From Candidatus Bathyarchaeum sp. (GTDB taxonomy: Archaea > Thermoproteota > Bathyarchaeia > Bathyarchaeales > Bathyarchaeaceae), in the NCBI GenBank assembly GCA_003096255.1, contig PIXS01000047.1, positions 1 through 5,063 of the forward strand: a stretch of 5,063 nt of DNA. Direction: 5' to 3'. Position 1 is the first letter of the stretch, and every line of letters begins with the position of its first letter. Below are positions 4,478-5,063 of the stretch, one piece after another. The translations under genes and the position numbers were made by a program. The notes beneath the pieces are model-generated. The model was not told the origin of the DNA, did not search any database, and saw nothing but the letters and a program-made list of their open reading frames with translations.

Positions 4478-4822
4478 TTGGTTAAGTGTAAGATAGCAGT
4501 TGCTACAGAAGGAAAAAACGGGTTACAGGATGTAGTGTCTAGCGTTTTTGGCAGAGCAAAAACCTTTACAATAATTGACGTAGAAAACGGAAAGGTAGCC
4601 AACATCAAAGTAGTTGAAAACATGGCATCAAACTACCATCACGGAGCAGGTCCAATAACAGTAAAAATGCTAATCGATGAAGGTGTTGAAGTTGTGTTGG
4701 CTAACAATCTGGGAATTGGAGCATCTGAGTTGCTAAAACAACACAAAATTACTTTCAAACCAACCGAAACCAAAACAAAAGTTAAAGTTGCCCTTGAAGC
4801 GGCACTAGAAATCGTTGCCTAA
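4478..4822 (+). CDS. NifX/NifB-domain (PF02579, ORP-like) metal-cluster-binding protein, short form
   Basis: A third PF02579 protein, 114 residues from the TTG at 4478 (117 if the GTG at 4469 were used; that codon is inside the ribosome site). Domain marks are VKCKIAVATEGKNGL (2-16), SSVFGRAKTFTIIDVENGKV (21-40), YHHGAG (53-58), and GVEVVLANNLGIGASELLKQ. Cys4, His54 and His55 are possible cluster ligands; the Cys after FGR in the paralogue at 1080 is Ala here. It ends right after the domain in EAALEIVA, with neither the Gly-rich nor the His-rich tail of the other two. It follows the DUF5320 gene, a common pairing, and converges on RNase HII with a seven-base gap. It probably carries or stores the same type of metal-sulfur cluster, under the control of the DUF134-side promoter region; that is inference. 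Confidence 0.92.
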   Translation: MVKCKIAVATEGKNGLQDVVSSVFGRAKTFTIIDVENGKVANIKVVENMASNYHHGAGPITVKMLIDEGVEVVLANNLGIGASELLKQHKITFKPTETKTKVKVALEAALEIVA

Positions 4823-4829
4823 AGTCAAA

Positions 4830-5063
4830 TCAGAAAAGAGTTTTCTGGCAAGAATCCGTTTTGCTCTTGATTCTTTTTGCAGTCTTCCAAGATTTTCTAA
4901 CAAAATCAGGGTAATCGCCAAACTTGGTAGCCCAGTCTTCCAAAAACTTTACTGTCTTTGAGTCACTAGGATAACCACACCCCAAATTACCATACCTCTT
5001 TTTCAGTTGCGAAATAACGCGGTCACGTTCCACTTTGGCAATTATCGAAGCCGCAGAAACAAC
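4830..5063 (-). CDS. rnhB: Ribonuclease HII, C-terminal part (cut by window edge)
   Basis: The minus-strand frame is open from the window end and gives the last 77 residues: VVSAASIIAKVERDR, then KKRYGNLGCGYPSDSKTVKF and FVRKSWKTAKRI. VSAASIxAKVxRD and YGxxGxGYPSDxxTxxFL are diagnostic of archaeal RNase HII (related to the eukaryotic RNase H2 catalytic subunit), which cuts RNA in RNA-DNA hybrids and removes ribonucleotides from DNA. The catalytic acidic residues of the N-terminal half, and the Asp just before VSAAS, are outside the window. The end SCQKTLF resembles the start of a PCNA-interacting peptide (QxxL plus aromatic) but lacks the second aromatic. The gene is convergent with and functionally unrelated to the cluster-assembly genes. 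The GTG at 5033 is an internal Val in the conserved motif, not a start. Confidence 0.93.
   Translation of the reverse strand, partial: VVSAASIIAKVERDRVISQLKKRYGNLGCGYPSDSKTVKFLEDWATKFGDYPDFVRKSWKTAKRIKSKTDSCQKTLF

Noticed and set aside
1080..4822. A nitrogenase cofactor (nif) gene cluster
   Set aside because: PF02579 domains alone do not mean nif; there is no nifH, D, K, E, N or radical-SAM NifB in the window, and the Mrp and MinD/ferredoxin context fits ORP-like systems better.

Overview
The window looks like a piece of an archaeal chromosome, probably from an uncultured anaerobe. The evidence is TATA-type promoter sequences rather than -35/-10 boxes, strong GGAGGTG ribosome sites in front of TTG starts, an archaeal-type RNase HII end, an Lrp/AsnC-type helix-turn-helix start and a DUF134 regulator. 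Base composition is moderately AT-rich. I cannot place the lineage from sequence alone; a Bathyarchaeia-like or methanogen-related origin is a guess.

Layout. At 1-95 (minus) is the cut 5' end of an Lrp/AsnC-family regulator. It is divergent from a five-gene plus-strand operon at 190-3625: an Mrp/NBP35-type ATPase, two small NifX/NifB-domain proteins (PF02579), and two tandem MinD-like ATPases that each carry two inserted [4Fe-4S] ferredoxin motifs. Convergent to this operon is a DUF134 helix-turn-helix gene (3630-3947, minus), whose last segment is out of frame at an A8 tract. A short regulatory region (3948-4046) holds a clear TATA box for the DUF134 gene and a perfect 14-bp palindrome. From there a second plus-strand operon runs: a DUF5320 Gly/Arg-rich coiled-coil protein (4047-4439) and a third NifX/NifB-domain protein (4478-4822). 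The window ends with the C-terminal part of RNase HII (4830-5063, minus), an ordinary housekeeping gene. Almost everything is coding; no gene-free stretch exceeds about 100 bases, and I see no RNA genes, insertion sequences or CRISPR.

How it may work together (inference). Mrp-type ATPases carry and transfer Fe-S clusters, MinD/ferredoxin ATPases couple nucleotide hydrolysis to redox clusters, and PF02579 proteins bind metal-sulfur clusters (NifX, NifY, the NifB C-terminus, and the Mo-Cu 'orange protein' ORP of Desulfovibrio). The combination closely resembles the Desulfovibrio orp gene set (ORP, Mrp ATPase, two MinD/ferredoxin ATPases). It has no nitrogenase genes and adds the DUF134 and DUF5320 partners. 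I read it as an archaeal ORP-like metal-sulfur cluster assembly or carrier module with its own regulator. The metal and the client enzyme cannot be read from the sequence.
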